Assembly: GCA_023421795.1 (NCBI GenBank) | Contig: JAEZSO010000002.1 | Span: forward strand, 620,001-684,000 | Length of the DNA stretch: 64,000 nucleotides | DNA from: Cyanobacteria bacterium OH_PDB_230 | Lineage (GTDB): Bacteria; Cyanobacteriota; Vampirovibrionia; Gastranaerophilales; Gastranaerophilaceae | Direction of reading: 5' to 3' | Shown: positions 7,925 through 16,621 of the stretch, in pieces | How positions within the stretch are numbered: position 1 is the stretch's first letter | How the letters are laid out: each line of letters opens with the position of its first letter | Made by a program: the position numbers and the translations under genes | The notes under the pieces: generated by a model | Database searches by the model: none | Seen by the model: only the letters and a program-made list of their open reading frames with translations | Told to the model about the DNA's origin: nothing

Positions 7925-8857
7925 TTAGTTTGTCGCCTGTTCTTTTTGGGCGGTTTCAATATGTTTTGAAATATTTTCATTGTATAGGGATTCAAATCTT
8001 TTAGAATATTCCTTTTTCACGTTATCGTCATTTAACTTTTTATACCAGTATATAAGGGTGTTTTTTTTGTGTGTTGAAAAATAGTCCTTGTATTCTTCGT
8101 ATAAGTTTTGATTTTTTAGGAATATTTCAATTCTGTTAAATACTTCAAAAAAATCAAGCTTATTGTATTCATTACCTGATACTGTTGAAGTTTCTGATAT
8201 TATTCTGTAATAATATAGTCGGTCTCTTATTAAGCTTATTTTTTTTGCCTGCAGGTATATTTCATAAAAAAATACGTTATCTTCAAAATATAATCCTTCT
8301 GGGAATTTGATATTGTATTCTCTAAACAGTGAGTTCTTGTATATTTTGTTACAAGGTGAAACGCAAATCCTAAAAAGGAATTTTGATGTATCTTTATAAC
8401 TAAAAACAATATTGTCAAAGCTTTCAGGAAACAAATCAAGTGTCATATATCTGTCAGAAGGGTTTAGATAAGTTGTTTTATCGTTATATGTGTAAAAAGA
8501 GCACATAGTTATTTCTGAATCATTTTCTTTGACATTATTATAAAGCTTTTCAAACATTGCAATGTCAATGTAATCATCTGAATCTACAAAGCCGATATAT
8601 TCACCTTTTGCCGCTTTTAATCCTGTATTTCTTGCCGTTGACTGTCCTTGATTTTTCTGAGAGAGAATAATAAATCTATTGTCGTTTTCAGCGTATTCAT
8701 TCAAAATTTCCAAAGAGTTGTCGCTGGAACCATCATTAATGCAAATTATTTCTATCTCTTTTAATGTCTGATTCTTTATACTGTCAAGGCATTGTCTCAG
8801 GTATTTTGCCGTATTGTATACGGGAATTATTATTGATACTTTTATTTTGTTATTCAT
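7925..8857 (-). CDS. family 2 glycosyltransferase
   Basis: 310 residues. It opens KVSIIIPVYNTAKYLRQCLD, then EIICINDGSSDNSLEIL, GQSTARNTGLKAAKGEYIGF and VDSDDYID (the DxD-like metal site), a complete GT2 catalytic core in the first 120 residues. The C-terminal half is helical, lysine-rich and less conserved. It is the first gene of the three-gene operon; 14 bases separate it from the next. No Shine-Dalgarno is evident. It should add one sugar to a surface glycan or lipid-linked intermediate. Confidence 0.87.
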   Translation of the reverse strand: MNNKIKVSIIIPVYNTAKYLRQCLDSIKNQTLKEIEIICINDGSSDNSLEILNEYAENDNRFIILSQKNQGQSTARNTGLKAAKGEYIGFVDSDDYIDIAMFEKLYNNVKENDSEITMCSFYTYNDKTTYLNPSDRYMTLDLFPESFDNIVFSYKDTSKFLFRICVSPCNKIYKNSLFREYNIKFPEGLYFEDNVFFYEIYLQAKKISLIRDRLYYYRIISETSTVSGNEYNKLDFFEVFNRIEIFLKNQNLYEEYKDYFSTHKKNTLIYWYKKLNDDNVKKEYSKRFESLYNENISKHIETAQKEQATN

Positions 8858-9038
8858 GTTAAATATCGTATTACATTTTTGAAAAAAAAAGAATACATTT
8901 TTTAGATGCTAAGTTTTTATAAAAAATGCTTTTGATTTCGCATAAACTCTTTAAGTTTTTTATTTATACGAGATAATGTTTAGTGTAGTTGATTTGAAAC
9001 GAAAAAAACAAAATAAAAACAGTAAGAAGGAAGAAAAA

Positions 9039-10568
9039 ATGGCTAATAGAGTACTTTTATGTATTATGGATGGTTGGGGAATAAGTCAGGACAAGTGTCC
9101 TAAGGATGCTACAAAAGATGCTAAAACTCCTAATTTTGATAAATTGAAAGCAGAAGAAAAATTTACGACTATATTTGCTGATGGCGAGCACGTCGGTTTG
9201 CCTGAAGGACAGATGGGCAATTCTGAAGTAGGCCACCTTAATTTGGGTGCGGGAAGAGTCGTTTATCAGGAATTAACAAGAATTAATAAAGAAATAAAAG
9301 AAGGTACTTTTTTTACAAATCAAAAACTGTTAGATGCTGTGAAACACGCTAAAGCGAACAATTCTTCATTGCATTTTATGGGGTTGGTCTCAGATGGCGG
9401 AGTGCACAGCTCTTTTGAACATCTTATGGCATTGATAGATTTGGCTAAAAAAGAAGGGCTTGAAAAAGTATATGTTCACGCATTCTTAGACGGAAGAGAC
9501 ACTCCTCCTCAAAGTGCTGTTAAATATGTTGCTCAAGTCGATGAAAAGCTTGCTTCGGTTGGATTGCCGAAATTAGCTTCAGTTATGGGCAGATACTATG
9601 CTATGGATAGGGATAACAGATGGGATAGAGTAGAAAAAGCTTACAACTGCTTGCTTCTTGGAGAAGGTAAACACGCTAAATCGGCTGTAGAAGCAGTGCA
9701 AAATTCATATGCAGATGGAGTTAACGATGAATTCGTTCTGCCAACCGCAATAGGTGGTGAAGAATCAAGAATCAAGGACAATGACGCGATTATCTTCTTT
9801 AATTTTAGGCCTGACAGAGCTCGCGAAATATCAAAAGCTATAGAATTCGAGAAGTTCGATTGTTTTGACAGAGTGGCAGTAAGAAAAAATCTTTGCTTTG
9901 TCTCATTTACTCAATATGACGAGACTTTCACTTTTCCTGTGGCATTCGAGCCTCAGAAACTTACCAATATATTAGGTGAAGTCTTAGACAAACACAACGT
10001 AAAACAGTTAAGAACAGCTGAAACAGAAAAATATGCACACGTTACATTCTTCTTTAATGGTGGAGAAGAAGTTCCAAACAGGCTTGAAACCAGAGTGCTT
10101 GTTGCTTCTCCAAAAGTCGCTACATATGATCTTCAGCCTGAAATGAGCGCTTACGAAGTTTGCGACAAGGTTTTAGAAGCTTTAGATAATGATGAATACG
10201 GCTTTGTACTTGTTAATTTTGCAAACCCAGATATGGTAGGTCATACAGGTGTGTTTGATGCTGCGGTAAAAGCTCTTGAAACTGTTGATGAATGTATCGG
10301 CAAAATTGCACAAAAAGCAAAAGAAAAAGATGTTGTTATGTTGTTGACGGCCGATCACGGCAATGCTGAATGTATGCAAGATCCTGAAACTGGTGCACCG
10401 TTTACAGCTCACACAACAAATAAAGTTCCGTTTTTCGTTATAAATGATAAAGACGATGTTAAATTAAAGGATTCAGGCGCATTGTGTGACGTGGCTCCTA
10501 CGGTTTTAGACATTTTAAATATAGAAAAACCTGCAGAAATGACAGGGGAATCTTTACTGATAAAATAA
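9039..10568 (+). CDS. gpmI: 2,3-bisphosphoglycerate-independent phosphoglycerate mutase
   Basis: 509 residues from MANRVLLCIMDGWGIS, the expected start and length for the metal-dependent mutase of glycolysis. Asp11 and the phosphorylated Ser62 (GQMGNSEVGHLNLG) are present, as are HAFLDGRDTPP, GRYYAMDRDNRWDR and the C-terminal metal site LLTADHGNAE. A frame open for 21 extra codons upstream is rejected, because AAGGAAG lies just before this ATG. It converts 3-phosphoglycerate to 2-phosphoglycerate and needs Mn2+ in relatives. It is followed 41 bases later by valS in the same direction. Confidence 0.95.
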   Translation: MANRVLLCIMDGWGISQDKCPKDATKDAKTPNFDKLKAEEKFTTIFADGEHVGLPEGQMGNSEVGHLNLGAGRVVYQELTRINKEIKEGTFFTNQKLLDAVKHAKANNSSLHFMGLVSDGGVHSSFEHLMALIDLAKKEGLEKVYVHAFLDGRDTPPQSAVKYVAQVDEKLASVGLPKLASVMGRYYAMDRDNRWDRVEKAYNCLLLGEGKHAKSAVEAVQNSYADGVNDEFVLPTAIGGEESRIKDNDAIIFFNFRPDRAREISKAIEFEKFDCFDRVAVRKNLCFVSFTQYDETFTFPVAFEPQKLTNILGEVLDKHNVKQLRTAETEKYAHVTFFFNGGEEVPNRLETRVLVASPKVATYDLQPEMSAYEVCDKVLEALDNDEYGFVLVNFANPDMVGHTGVFDAAVKALETVDECIGKIAQKAKEKDVVMLLTADHGNAECMQDPETGAPFTAHTTNKVPFFVINDKDDVKLKDSGALCDVAPTVLDILNIEKPAEMTGESLLIK

Positions 10569-10609
10569 CATTATAAGGTATTAATCCTAAGGAAAATAAG
10601 GCGAGATTT

Positions 10610-13258
10610 ATGAATACAACTAAAATAAATGATTTACCGACTGTTTATGATGCCAAGGCCACAGAAGAAGCCATTTATAAGCTATGGGAAGACAATGATT
10701 GTTTTAAAGCAGATGTAAATTCTGAAAAGCCGCCTTATTCGATAGTAATACCGCCTCCAAACGTAACGGGCGTTCTTCATATGGGACACGCTTTAGATGG
10801 TACTTTGCAGGATATTCTTATCAGATATCACAGGATGGCTGGTTATGAGGCTCTTTGGCTCCCCGGAACCGACCATGCCGGTATCGCTACTCAAAACGTA
10901 GTTGAAAAAAAATTGAGAGACGAAGGCGTTTCAAGACATGATTTGGGAAGAGAAAAATTCTTAGAAAAAACTTGGGAATGGGCTAATGAACATAAAAGCG
11001 CAATCCTTAACCAATTTAAAAGGTTGGGAGCTTCTTTTGATAGGTCAAGAGAGCGTTTCACGTTTGATGAAGGCTGTTCTGAAGCCGTAAAAGAGGTGTT
11101 TATACGTTTATATGAAAAAGGCCTTGTCTATAAAGGTGCATATATCGTTAACTGGTGTCCTCGTTGTCAGAGCGCTATTTCTGATGTCGAAACCGAATAC
11201 GAAACAGAAGCGGGGCATCTTTGGGAAATTAGTTACCCTTTAAAAGATGAGCCTGGTGCTATAGTTGTTGCGACCACAAGACCTGAAACTATTTATGGTG
11301 ACGTTGCAGTTGCGGTGAATCCAAATGATTACAAATATAAAGATTTAATAGGTAAAACGGTTTGTATTCCTTTAACAGGAAGGGAAATTCCTATCATTGC
11401 CGATGAATACGTGGAAAAAGGTTTCGGAACAGGCGCTTTAAAAATTACACCTGCACATGATCCAAATGACTTTGAAATAGGAAAAAGACACGGCTTGAAT
11501 CCTATTTGGGTTATTGACGGCGAAGGAAAGATGAAGGCTTGCGCTGAAGTTCTGCCTGAAATTCAAGGGTTAGACAGATATGAAGCCAGAGAAAAAACTC
11601 TTGGTCTTTTAAATTTAAAAAATTCTATCATAAGAATTAAAGATCACGAACATAATGTAGGCAAGTGTCAGCGTTGCGGAACAACCATTGAGCCGTTACT
11701 TTCAGAACAATGGTTCGTTAAGATGGAACCGTTGGCTAAAGCCGCTATTGAATGTATTGATAAAGGTGAAATCAAGTTTGTTCCTGAAAGATGGACTAAA
11801 AATTATCTTGGTTGGATTACAAATATAAGAGATTGGTGTATTTCGCGTCAATTATGGTGGGGGCATCAGATTCCCGCTTATTATCACAATGAGACAGGTG
11901 AGATGGTAGTCGCTAAAGAAAATCCTGATCCATCTAAATATACACAAGATTCAGATGTTCTGGATACCTGGTTCTCATCAGGCTTGTGGCCGTTTTCTAC
12001 AATGGGGTGGCCAAATGCTGATTCAGCTGATTTTAAAAAATTCTATCCGACAAATACACTTGTAACCGGTTTTGATATTATTTTCTTCTGGGTAGCAAGG
12101 ATGATTACAATGGGGTATGAATTCACAGAAAAAGCACCATTTTCAACCGTTTATATCCATGGGCTTATAAGAGATGAATTAGGCCAAAAGATGTCTAAAT
12201 CAAAAGGCAATACTATTGATCCTGTTGAAATAATCGATAAATATGGAAGCGATGCTTTAAGATTCACGCTTACTTCTCTTTGTACATACGGCGGTCAGGA
12301 TATAAAAGTCGGTGATGAGAAGTTTGAATACGGAAGAAACTTCGCCAATAAAATCTGGAACGCTTCAAGATTCGTGCTTATGAACCTTGAAGGGGTTGAT
12401 AATAAAGAAATTGAGTTTGATAAATTGACGCTTGCCGATAAGTGGATTTTAAACAAATTAAACGAAACGGCAAAAGAAACAAACGAAAACATAAAAAATT
12501 ATCGTATAGGTGAAACCGCTCACATTCTGTATGATTTCTTCTGGAATTCATACTGTGACTGGTATGTCGAGATTGCGAAAATCCAGCTTCAAGATGAATC
12601 TATAAAATTAAATACACAAAGAGTTTTAAGATATGTTCTTGATCAGACTTTAAGGCTGCTTCACCCTATTATGCCTCATATAACAGAATCTATCTGGCAG
12701 TTGTTGCCTTTGGAATCTGAATATAAAGCCATAATGAAAGCGGATTTCCCTGTATATCAGGATAAATTAAGCTTTAAAGAAGAAAATATCCAGATGGAGC
12801 TTGTGTTTGAAACAATTAAGTCATTAAGAAACGTAAGGCAGAGTTTTAACATTCCTGTTTCATCAAAAGTCGATATTAATGTTATTGCAACAGATAGCGA
12901 AAAATCTATCTTTGAAAAAGTTGAATCATATATCAAAAGACTTGCTAAAGTCGAGAATATTTCTTATTCAAAAGACGGCGAAATAAAGTTGAAACAAGCG
13001 GCTTCAGCTGTTATAGGGAATTCCAAAATAATAATTCCGTTGGCTGGTCTTATCGATTTAAATGCAGAGATAGCAAGGCAGAACAAAAAACTGGAAAAGC
13101 TTTCAAATGAGAAAAACAGCTTAGAAGGCAGGATGAAAAATGAAAAGTTCGTCTCAAATGCCCCTGCTGAACTTATTGATCAGACAAAGGCCAGAATCGA
13201 AGAATTGACTTCACAGCAAAATGCAATAGAAGAACTTATAACTTCATTAAAAGATTAA
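10610..13258 (+). CDS. valS: valyl-tRNA synthetase
   Basis: 882 residues, a class I synthetase. The HIGH motif is HMGH (57-60) in PPPNVTGVLHMGHALDG and the KMSKS motif is at 527-531. The CP1 editing domain lies between (TTRPETIYGDVAVAVNP, GTGALKITPAHDPNDFEIG). The C-terminal anticodon-binding region ends in a valine-type coiled-coil arm (about 810-882, rich in Lys/Glu/Leu). Length is normal. It charges tRNA-Val and hydrolyses mischarged Thr-tRNA. It ends at a shared terminator facing ispF. Confidence 0.97.
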   Translation: MNTTKINDLPTVYDAKATEEAIYKLWEDNDCFKADVNSEKPPYSIVIPPPNVTGVLHMGHALDGTLQDILIRYHRMAGYEALWLPGTDHAGIATQNVVEKKLRDEGVSRHDLGREKFLEKTWEWANEHKSAILNQFKRLGASFDRSRERFTFDEGCSEAVKEVFIRLYEKGLVYKGAYIVNWCPRCQSAISDVETEYETEAGHLWEISYPLKDEPGAIVVATTRPETIYGDVAVAVNPNDYKYKDLIGKTVCIPLTGREIPIIADEYVEKGFGTGALKITPAHDPNDFEIGKRHGLNPIWVIDGEGKMKACAEVLPEIQGLDRYEAREKTLGLLNLKNSIIRIKDHEHNVGKCQRCGTTIEPLLSEQWFVKMEPLAKAAIECIDKGEIKFVPERWTKNYLGWITNIRDWCISRQLWWGHQIPAYYHNETGEMVVAKENPDPSKYTQDSDVLDTWFSSGLWPFSTMGWPNADSADFKKFYPTNTLVTGFDIIFFWVARMITMGYEFTEKAPFSTVYIHGLIRDELGQKMSKSKGNTIDPVEIIDKYGSDALRFTLTSLCTYGGQDIKVGDEKFEYGRNFANKIWNASRFVLMNLEGVDNKEIEFDKLTLADKWILNKLNETAKETNENIKNYRIGETAHILYDFFWNSYCDWYVEIAKIQLQDESIKLNTQRVLRYVLDQTLRLLHPIMPHITESIWQLLPLESEYKAIMKADFPVYQDKLSFKEENIQMELVFETIKSLRNVRQSFNIPVSSKVDINVIATDSEKSIFEKVESYIKRLAKVENISYSKDGEIKLKQAASAVIGNSKIIIPLAGLIDLNAEIARQNKKLEKLSNEKNSLEGRMKNEKFVSNAPAELIDQTKARIEELTSQQNAIEELITSLKD

Positions 13259-13261
13259 AAT

Positions 13262-13291
13262 AAAAAGGCGGAATCAAAATCCGTCTTTTTT
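13262..13291. terminator. bidirectional terminator between valS and ispF
   Basis: AAAAA-GGCGGA (13267-13272), loop ATCAAAA-type, TCCGTC (13280-13285), TTTTTT, with one G-U pair. It lies between convergent genes and touches the ispF stop codon. Confidence 0.85.
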
Positions 13292-13769
13292 ATTTCTTTT
13301 TTAACAAAACGACGCTATGGACTGCAATGGCTTTCTTTTCGCCCACTGAATCCAGCCCTTCCATAGTTTTGGCTTTAATTGAAATCTGGTCTAAGTTTAT
13401 TTCAAGAACTTCTGCAAGTTTCTTTTGAATAACTGGGATATATGGTTTCATTTTCGGTTCTTGGGCTTGGATTGTGTTGTCTAAGTTGTTTATTACATAG
13501 CCTTTTTCTTTTACAAGATCATAAGATTTTTTTAAAAGAACAAGGCTATCGATTCCTTTATATTGTGGGTCGTTATCAGGGAAATGTGTCCCTATGTCGC
13601 CAAGTGCCAAGGCTCCTAATAGAGCGTCTGTTATGGAATGAGCCAGAACATCAGCGTCAGAATGTCCAAATAGACCTTTTTCATATTCGATTTCAACTCC
13701 GCCTAATATGAGTTTTCTGTTTTCTTCAAGCCTGTGAAGGTCGAATCCTTGTCCTATCCTGTAATCCAT
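13290..13769 (-). CDS. ispF: 2-C-methyl-D-erythritol 2,4-cyclodiphosphate synthase
   Basis: 159 residues, the normal size. Metal ligands Asp10 and His12 are in GQGFDLHRL and His44 in GHSDADVLAHSITDALLGA; DIGTHFPDNDP and KAKTMEGLDSVGEKKAIAVHS complete the family pattern. It makes the cyclic diphosphate of the MEP isoprenoid pathway, the pathway expected in the cyanobacterial lineage. Last gene of the nudix-HAD-ispF operon, 2 bases after the HAD gene. Confidence 0.96.
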   Translation of the reverse strand: MDYRIGQGFDLHRLEENRKLILGGVEIEYEKGLFGHSDADVLAHSITDALLGALALGDIGTHFPDNDPQYKGIDSLVLLKKSYDLVKEKGYVINNLDNTIQAQEPKMKPYIPVIQKKLAEVLEINLDQISIKAKTMEGLDSVGEKKAIAVHSVVLLKKK

Positions 13770-13771
13770 TT

Positions 13772-14572
13772 TTATACCTTTATTCCTATAAATTGATTTA
13801 TAGCGTGAACAACGCCATCTTCATCCACTGATTTTGTAATGAAGTTAGATACTTTTTTAAGGTTGTCGGTGGCATTACCCATAGCAACCCTTATTCCTGC
13901 TGCTAGAAGCATTTCGATATCGTTGTCCTGATCACCGATTGCCATAATTTCTTCTTGTTTAATGTTCCATTTATCTGCCAAAAATCTTATTCCGTTGCCT
14001 TTTGTTGCTTCAGGGTTAGAAATTTCACAGAAATATGGGGTGGATTTAACAATATATAAGTCGTTTTTATATGAATTACATAACTTTTTAACCAGATAAT
14101 CTATTCTATCAGTGTCATAATCAATGGCTAGAATCTTGTTGAGATTATCGAACCCTACGTTATCAAGGGTTTCAACTATTTCATAGGTTATAAATTTGCC
14201 GTCTGCGTAATCTTTTATGTATTTCGATTCATCTTCAGCTATCAGGTTGTCGTTGATATATATATTGATGTGGAACTTGTCTTCTCTTAAACATTCAACA
14301 ACTTCTCTTGCAAGTGTTTGGTCGCAGTATTTTGCCCAAAGAACCTTCCCTTGTCCATCTACGATTAGCCCTCCTTGATATGCAATAATAGGTGAATCGG
14401 TGCCTAACTCTTGCGCTATCTGTTTGGCGGAACAGTGCATTCTGCCTGTTGCAATTACAACCTTGATGTCGTGTTCTAAAAGTTTCTTCACATGGTTTTT
14501 AAGATTCTGCGATATACCGCAATTCTGGCTTAAAATAGTCCCATCAATATCTACAACTACCATTTTTATCAT
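13772..14572 (-). CDS. Cof-type HAD phosphatase
   Basis: 266 residues. Motif I is VVVDIDGTIL near the N-terminus, motif II VVIATGRMH, motif III a Lys in ATKGNGIRFLADKW, and motif IV AIGDQDNDIEMLLAAG. The large C2-type cap between motifs II and III is typical of the Cof/YidA group, which dephosphorylates sugar phosphates or flavin intermediates. The start overlaps the nudix stop by 4 bases (ATGA), so translation is coupled. Substrate not determinable. Confidence 0.88.
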   Translation of the reverse strand: MIKMVVVDIDGTILSQNCGISQNLKNHVKKLLEHDIKVVIATGRMHCSAKQIAQELGTDSPIIAYQGGLIVDGQGKVLWAKYCDQTLAREVVECLREDKFHINIYINDNLIAEDESKYIKDYADGKFITYEIVETLDNVGFDNLNKILAIDYDTDRIDYLVKKLCNSYKNDLYIVKSTPYFCEISNPEATKGNGIRFLADKWNIKQEEIMAIGDQDNDIEMLLAAGIRVAMGNATDNLKKVSNFITKSVDEDGVVHAINQFIGIKV

Positions 14573-15099
14573 AGTTTATAAGCCCTCATAATAGCGCAAA
14601 TCGATTTGGCATCGTTGATCTTATGGTTTTTTATCATTTTAAAAACTTCTTCTTTTTCTATTTCAAAAAAGTCTAATATTTCGCCTTCTTCAGGCTGAGG
14701 TTTTGTATAAGTTAAATCAGTAGCAAAAAACAGATGCAGCTTTTCTGTGCAAAACCCCGGCGTCGGCCAGATAAAGCCAAGTGATTCCCAGTTGTTAGCG
14801 ATGTGGCCTGTTTCTTCTTCCAGTTCCCTTTTCGCCGCTGATAGTATGTCTTCGTCTGGTTTATCAAGCTTCCCTGCCGGAAGCTCATATAGAGTTTCTC
14901 CCGTTGCATAACGGTATTGCTCCACAAGAAGTATCTTGCTGCCTTTTTCTGCAAGGATAACAACGCCACCACTGTGGTGGACAATTTCTCTTTTTCTTAA
15001 AAGTCCGTTGCTTAATTCCACTTCATCTCTTGTTACGGTAAAAATCTTACCTTCATAGATTGTTTCAGAATTAAGTTTTTTTTCTTTTTTATCTGTCAT
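14569..15099 (-). CDS. NUDIX hydrolase, ADP-ribose pyrophosphatase type
   Basis: 176 residues. The Nudix box GX5EX7REUXEEXGU is intact in GKLDKPDEDILSAAKRELEEETGH. The upstream QYRYATGETLYELPAG stretch and the downstream FIWPTPGFCTEKLHLF are typical of NudF-like ADP-ribose/ADP-sugar pyrophosphatases. The ATG at 15099 (MTDKKEKK) is chosen; an upstream in-frame ATG adds five residues. First gene of an operon with a HAD phosphatase and ispF. It probably recycles ADP-ribose or a nucleotide sugar. Confidence 0.88.
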   Translation of the reverse strand: MTDKKEKKLNSETIYEGKIFTVTRDEVELSNGLLRKREIVHHSGGVVILAEKGSKILLVEQYRYATGETLYELPAGKLDKPDEDILSAAKRELEEETGHIANNWESLGFIWPTPGFCTEKLHLFFATDLTYTKPQPEEGEILDFFEIEKEEVFKMIKNHKINDAKSICAIMRAYKL

Positions 15100-15144
15100 A
15101 AAGAAATTATACAAGCTTTATAAAATAAATTCATCAATTTATAT

Positions 15145-15157
15145 TATAATTAAAAGA
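15145..15157 (+). promoter_or_regulatory. TATAAT box 6 bases before a start codon
   Basis: TATAAT at 15145-15150 and the ATG at 15157, with exactly six bases between and no Shine-Dalgarno. Transcription should begin on the A of the ATG. No good -35 is visible. The same arrangement is seen at lexA (839-851) and at 37161-37173. Confidence 0.55.
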
Positions 15158-15891
15158 TGAGTGATACTTTAAACAAAAATATGATAGGATTTTGGGGATA
15201 CCCTCATCCCGAAAAGATAAAAGAGTATAAGTCCCTTTACCCAGAGGCTGTATGGGTCGACTTAGACGTTGACTTCAATTATCCTGATAAAAAGATTCTT
15301 CCTGATGCTTACTGTAAAATAATAAAAAATATAATAAATAATTCTTTTTATTATAAGGATTCATTAATCGCGATTCTTGCTCCTATAGGGAAAGATAAAT
15401 GTGACAGCGGATGGTTTGCGTCAGAAATCCTCAAGGATTTAGGCTTTAATGTTGTTACAACGATTTTTGAAGAATTGAATTACAGAAATCAAATCAGAAT
15501 TTCAACTTCAAACCTTCCTCTAAGGCAAAAAATTGAACTTATAACAGCATCGATTGTAGAACCTTTTAATCAAGAGTTAGTTCAGGTTAAGCCTAAATTT
15601 GGTTTTTGGGGAGTGCCGCCTAATGATTTATCTATATTAGAGCTTTTTCCTGACGAAACCCATGTATACGGCTGGACAAGGTGTACTGAAGCCAGTACTC
15701 CTGCTGATATCGAACTTGAGATGTTTGTCGACAAGGATGTCCCTACTGTGTTTTACTCTCAGGCTTTTTGTTCTAAAGCTCAGCTGGCAAAATATCTGGC
15801 TGATAAGTATAATGGATTATATATAGATATCGATGATACTGTGACAAATTCCACGAAAGCCAAGATAGAAGCGTTTTTAAGGTTAAGATGA
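15157..15891 (+). CDS. unknown protein with internal duplication, coupled to an activase-like ATPase
   Basis: 244 residues, no family recognised. The two halves are related: IGFWGYPHPEKIKEYKSLYP at about 10-29 and FGFWGVPPNDLSILELFPD at about 149-167 each open a half with GFWGxP...(Y/F)P(E/D). The second half contains GWTRCTEASTPADIELEMF and FYSQAFCSKAQLAKYLADKY, with two cysteines that could bind a metal or cluster. No signal peptide or membrane segment. The stop overlaps the start of the next gene by 4 bases (ATGA), so the two are made together. Function unknown; possibly the client or partner of the activase-like protein. Confidence 0.7.
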   Translation: MSDTLNKNMIGFWGYPHPEKIKEYKSLYPEAVWVDLDVDFNYPDKKILPDAYCKIIKNIINNSFYYKDSLIAILAPIGKDKCDSGWFASEILKDLGFNVVTTIFEELNYRNQIRISTSNLPLRQKIELITASIVEPFNQELVQVKPKFGFWGVPPNDLSILELFPDETHVYGWTRCTEASTPADIELEMFVDKDVPTVFYSQAFCSKAQLAKYLADKYNGLYIDIDDTVTNSTKAKIEAFLRLR

Positions 15892-16592
15892 CAAAAATAG
15901 TTTTAGATGCAGGCACTACTTGGGCCAAAATAGTTGAAGTTGAAGGTTCAAATCTTATGAGCCAATATTCGTCTTTCCTTAAAGAAGAAAAAAATGATAA
16001 AAAATATTATATTTTGCCTTCAGCTATGCTTAAAAATATAAAATTCAAGTTCGATAAAGCAACAGGGCATATGTCCAAAACTTTGATTGAAAACGAAAAT
16101 GACTATGAAAACGAGATAATAGCTCTTGTTCAAGGGTTTAGAAAATTTGTGAATGATGATTCTATTATTCTTGATTTAGGCAGCAGAGATTCAAAATGGG
16201 TGCAGTTTAAAAATTCCCAATTCAAGGATTTGGACTGGAACAGTGCTTGCTCCAGCAGTACCGGCGCTACTATCGAGATGCTTTTAAAATTCTATAACTT
16301 AAACGAAAAAGATTTAGCGGCAACTGATGAAAAGTATGTAGTTACCTGCGGGATTTTTGGTTTAGAGAAAATTATGGACGATATAGCGGCAGGCGGCAGT
16401 TCTAAAGAAGCCGTTTCAAAATTTGTCCACGGGATCGCCCATAACGCTTGGAATTTTGCAAAAAAACCTCAAAAAATATATCTTTCAGGAGGATTCTGCG
16501 CAAACAAGTGCTTTGTTAATTCGTTAAAAAAATACTGTGAGGTTGAACCTCTGGGAAGGTTCCTTCTTTGTGAAGGGTTGTTTGAAAATTAA
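15888..16592 (+). CDS. BadF/HgdC-type ATPase, dehydratase-activase-like
   Basis: 234 residues of the ASKHA fold. KIVLDAGTTWAKIVEV is the phosphate-1 loop, IILDLGSRDSKWVQ the second phosphate loop, and YLSGGFCANKCFVN the adenosine motif. Cys121 (SACSSSTGAT) and Cys154 (VVTCGIFGLEK) sit where activators of 2-hydroxyacyl-CoA dehydratases hold a [4Fe-4S] cluster between subunits (CAAGTG and CTVF in the family). It is a little shorter than HgdC (about 260). Such proteins drive ATP-dependent electron transfer to a partner dehydratase or reductase, but no dehydratase subunit is present, only the coupled unknown gene at 15157. Confidence 0.75.
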   Translation: MTKIVLDAGTTWAKIVEVEGSNLMSQYSSFLKEEKNDKKYYILPSAMLKNIKFKFDKATGHMSKTLIENENDYENEIIALVQGFRKFVNDDSIILDLGSRDSKWVQFKNSQFKDLDWNSACSSSTGATIEMLLKFYNLNEKDLAATDEKYVVTCGIFGLEKIMDDIAAGGSSKEAVSKFVHGIAHNAWNFAKKPQKIYLSGGFCANKCFVNSLKKYCEVEPLGRFLLCEGLFEN

Positions 16593-16617
16593 AAGAGCCG
16601 CTTTTAGCAGCTCTTTT
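16591..16617. terminator. bidirectional terminator
   Basis: AAAAGAGCCGC (16591-16601), TTTTA, GCAGCTCTTTT (16607-16617), one mismatch in the stem. It lies between the convergent activase-like gene and alaS. Confidence 0.82.
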
Positions 16618-16621
16618 ATTA

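Noticed and set aside
14712..14984. A 90-codon frame within the nudix gene
   Set aside because: Same strand, shifted frame; the nudix frame carries the complete Nudix box.
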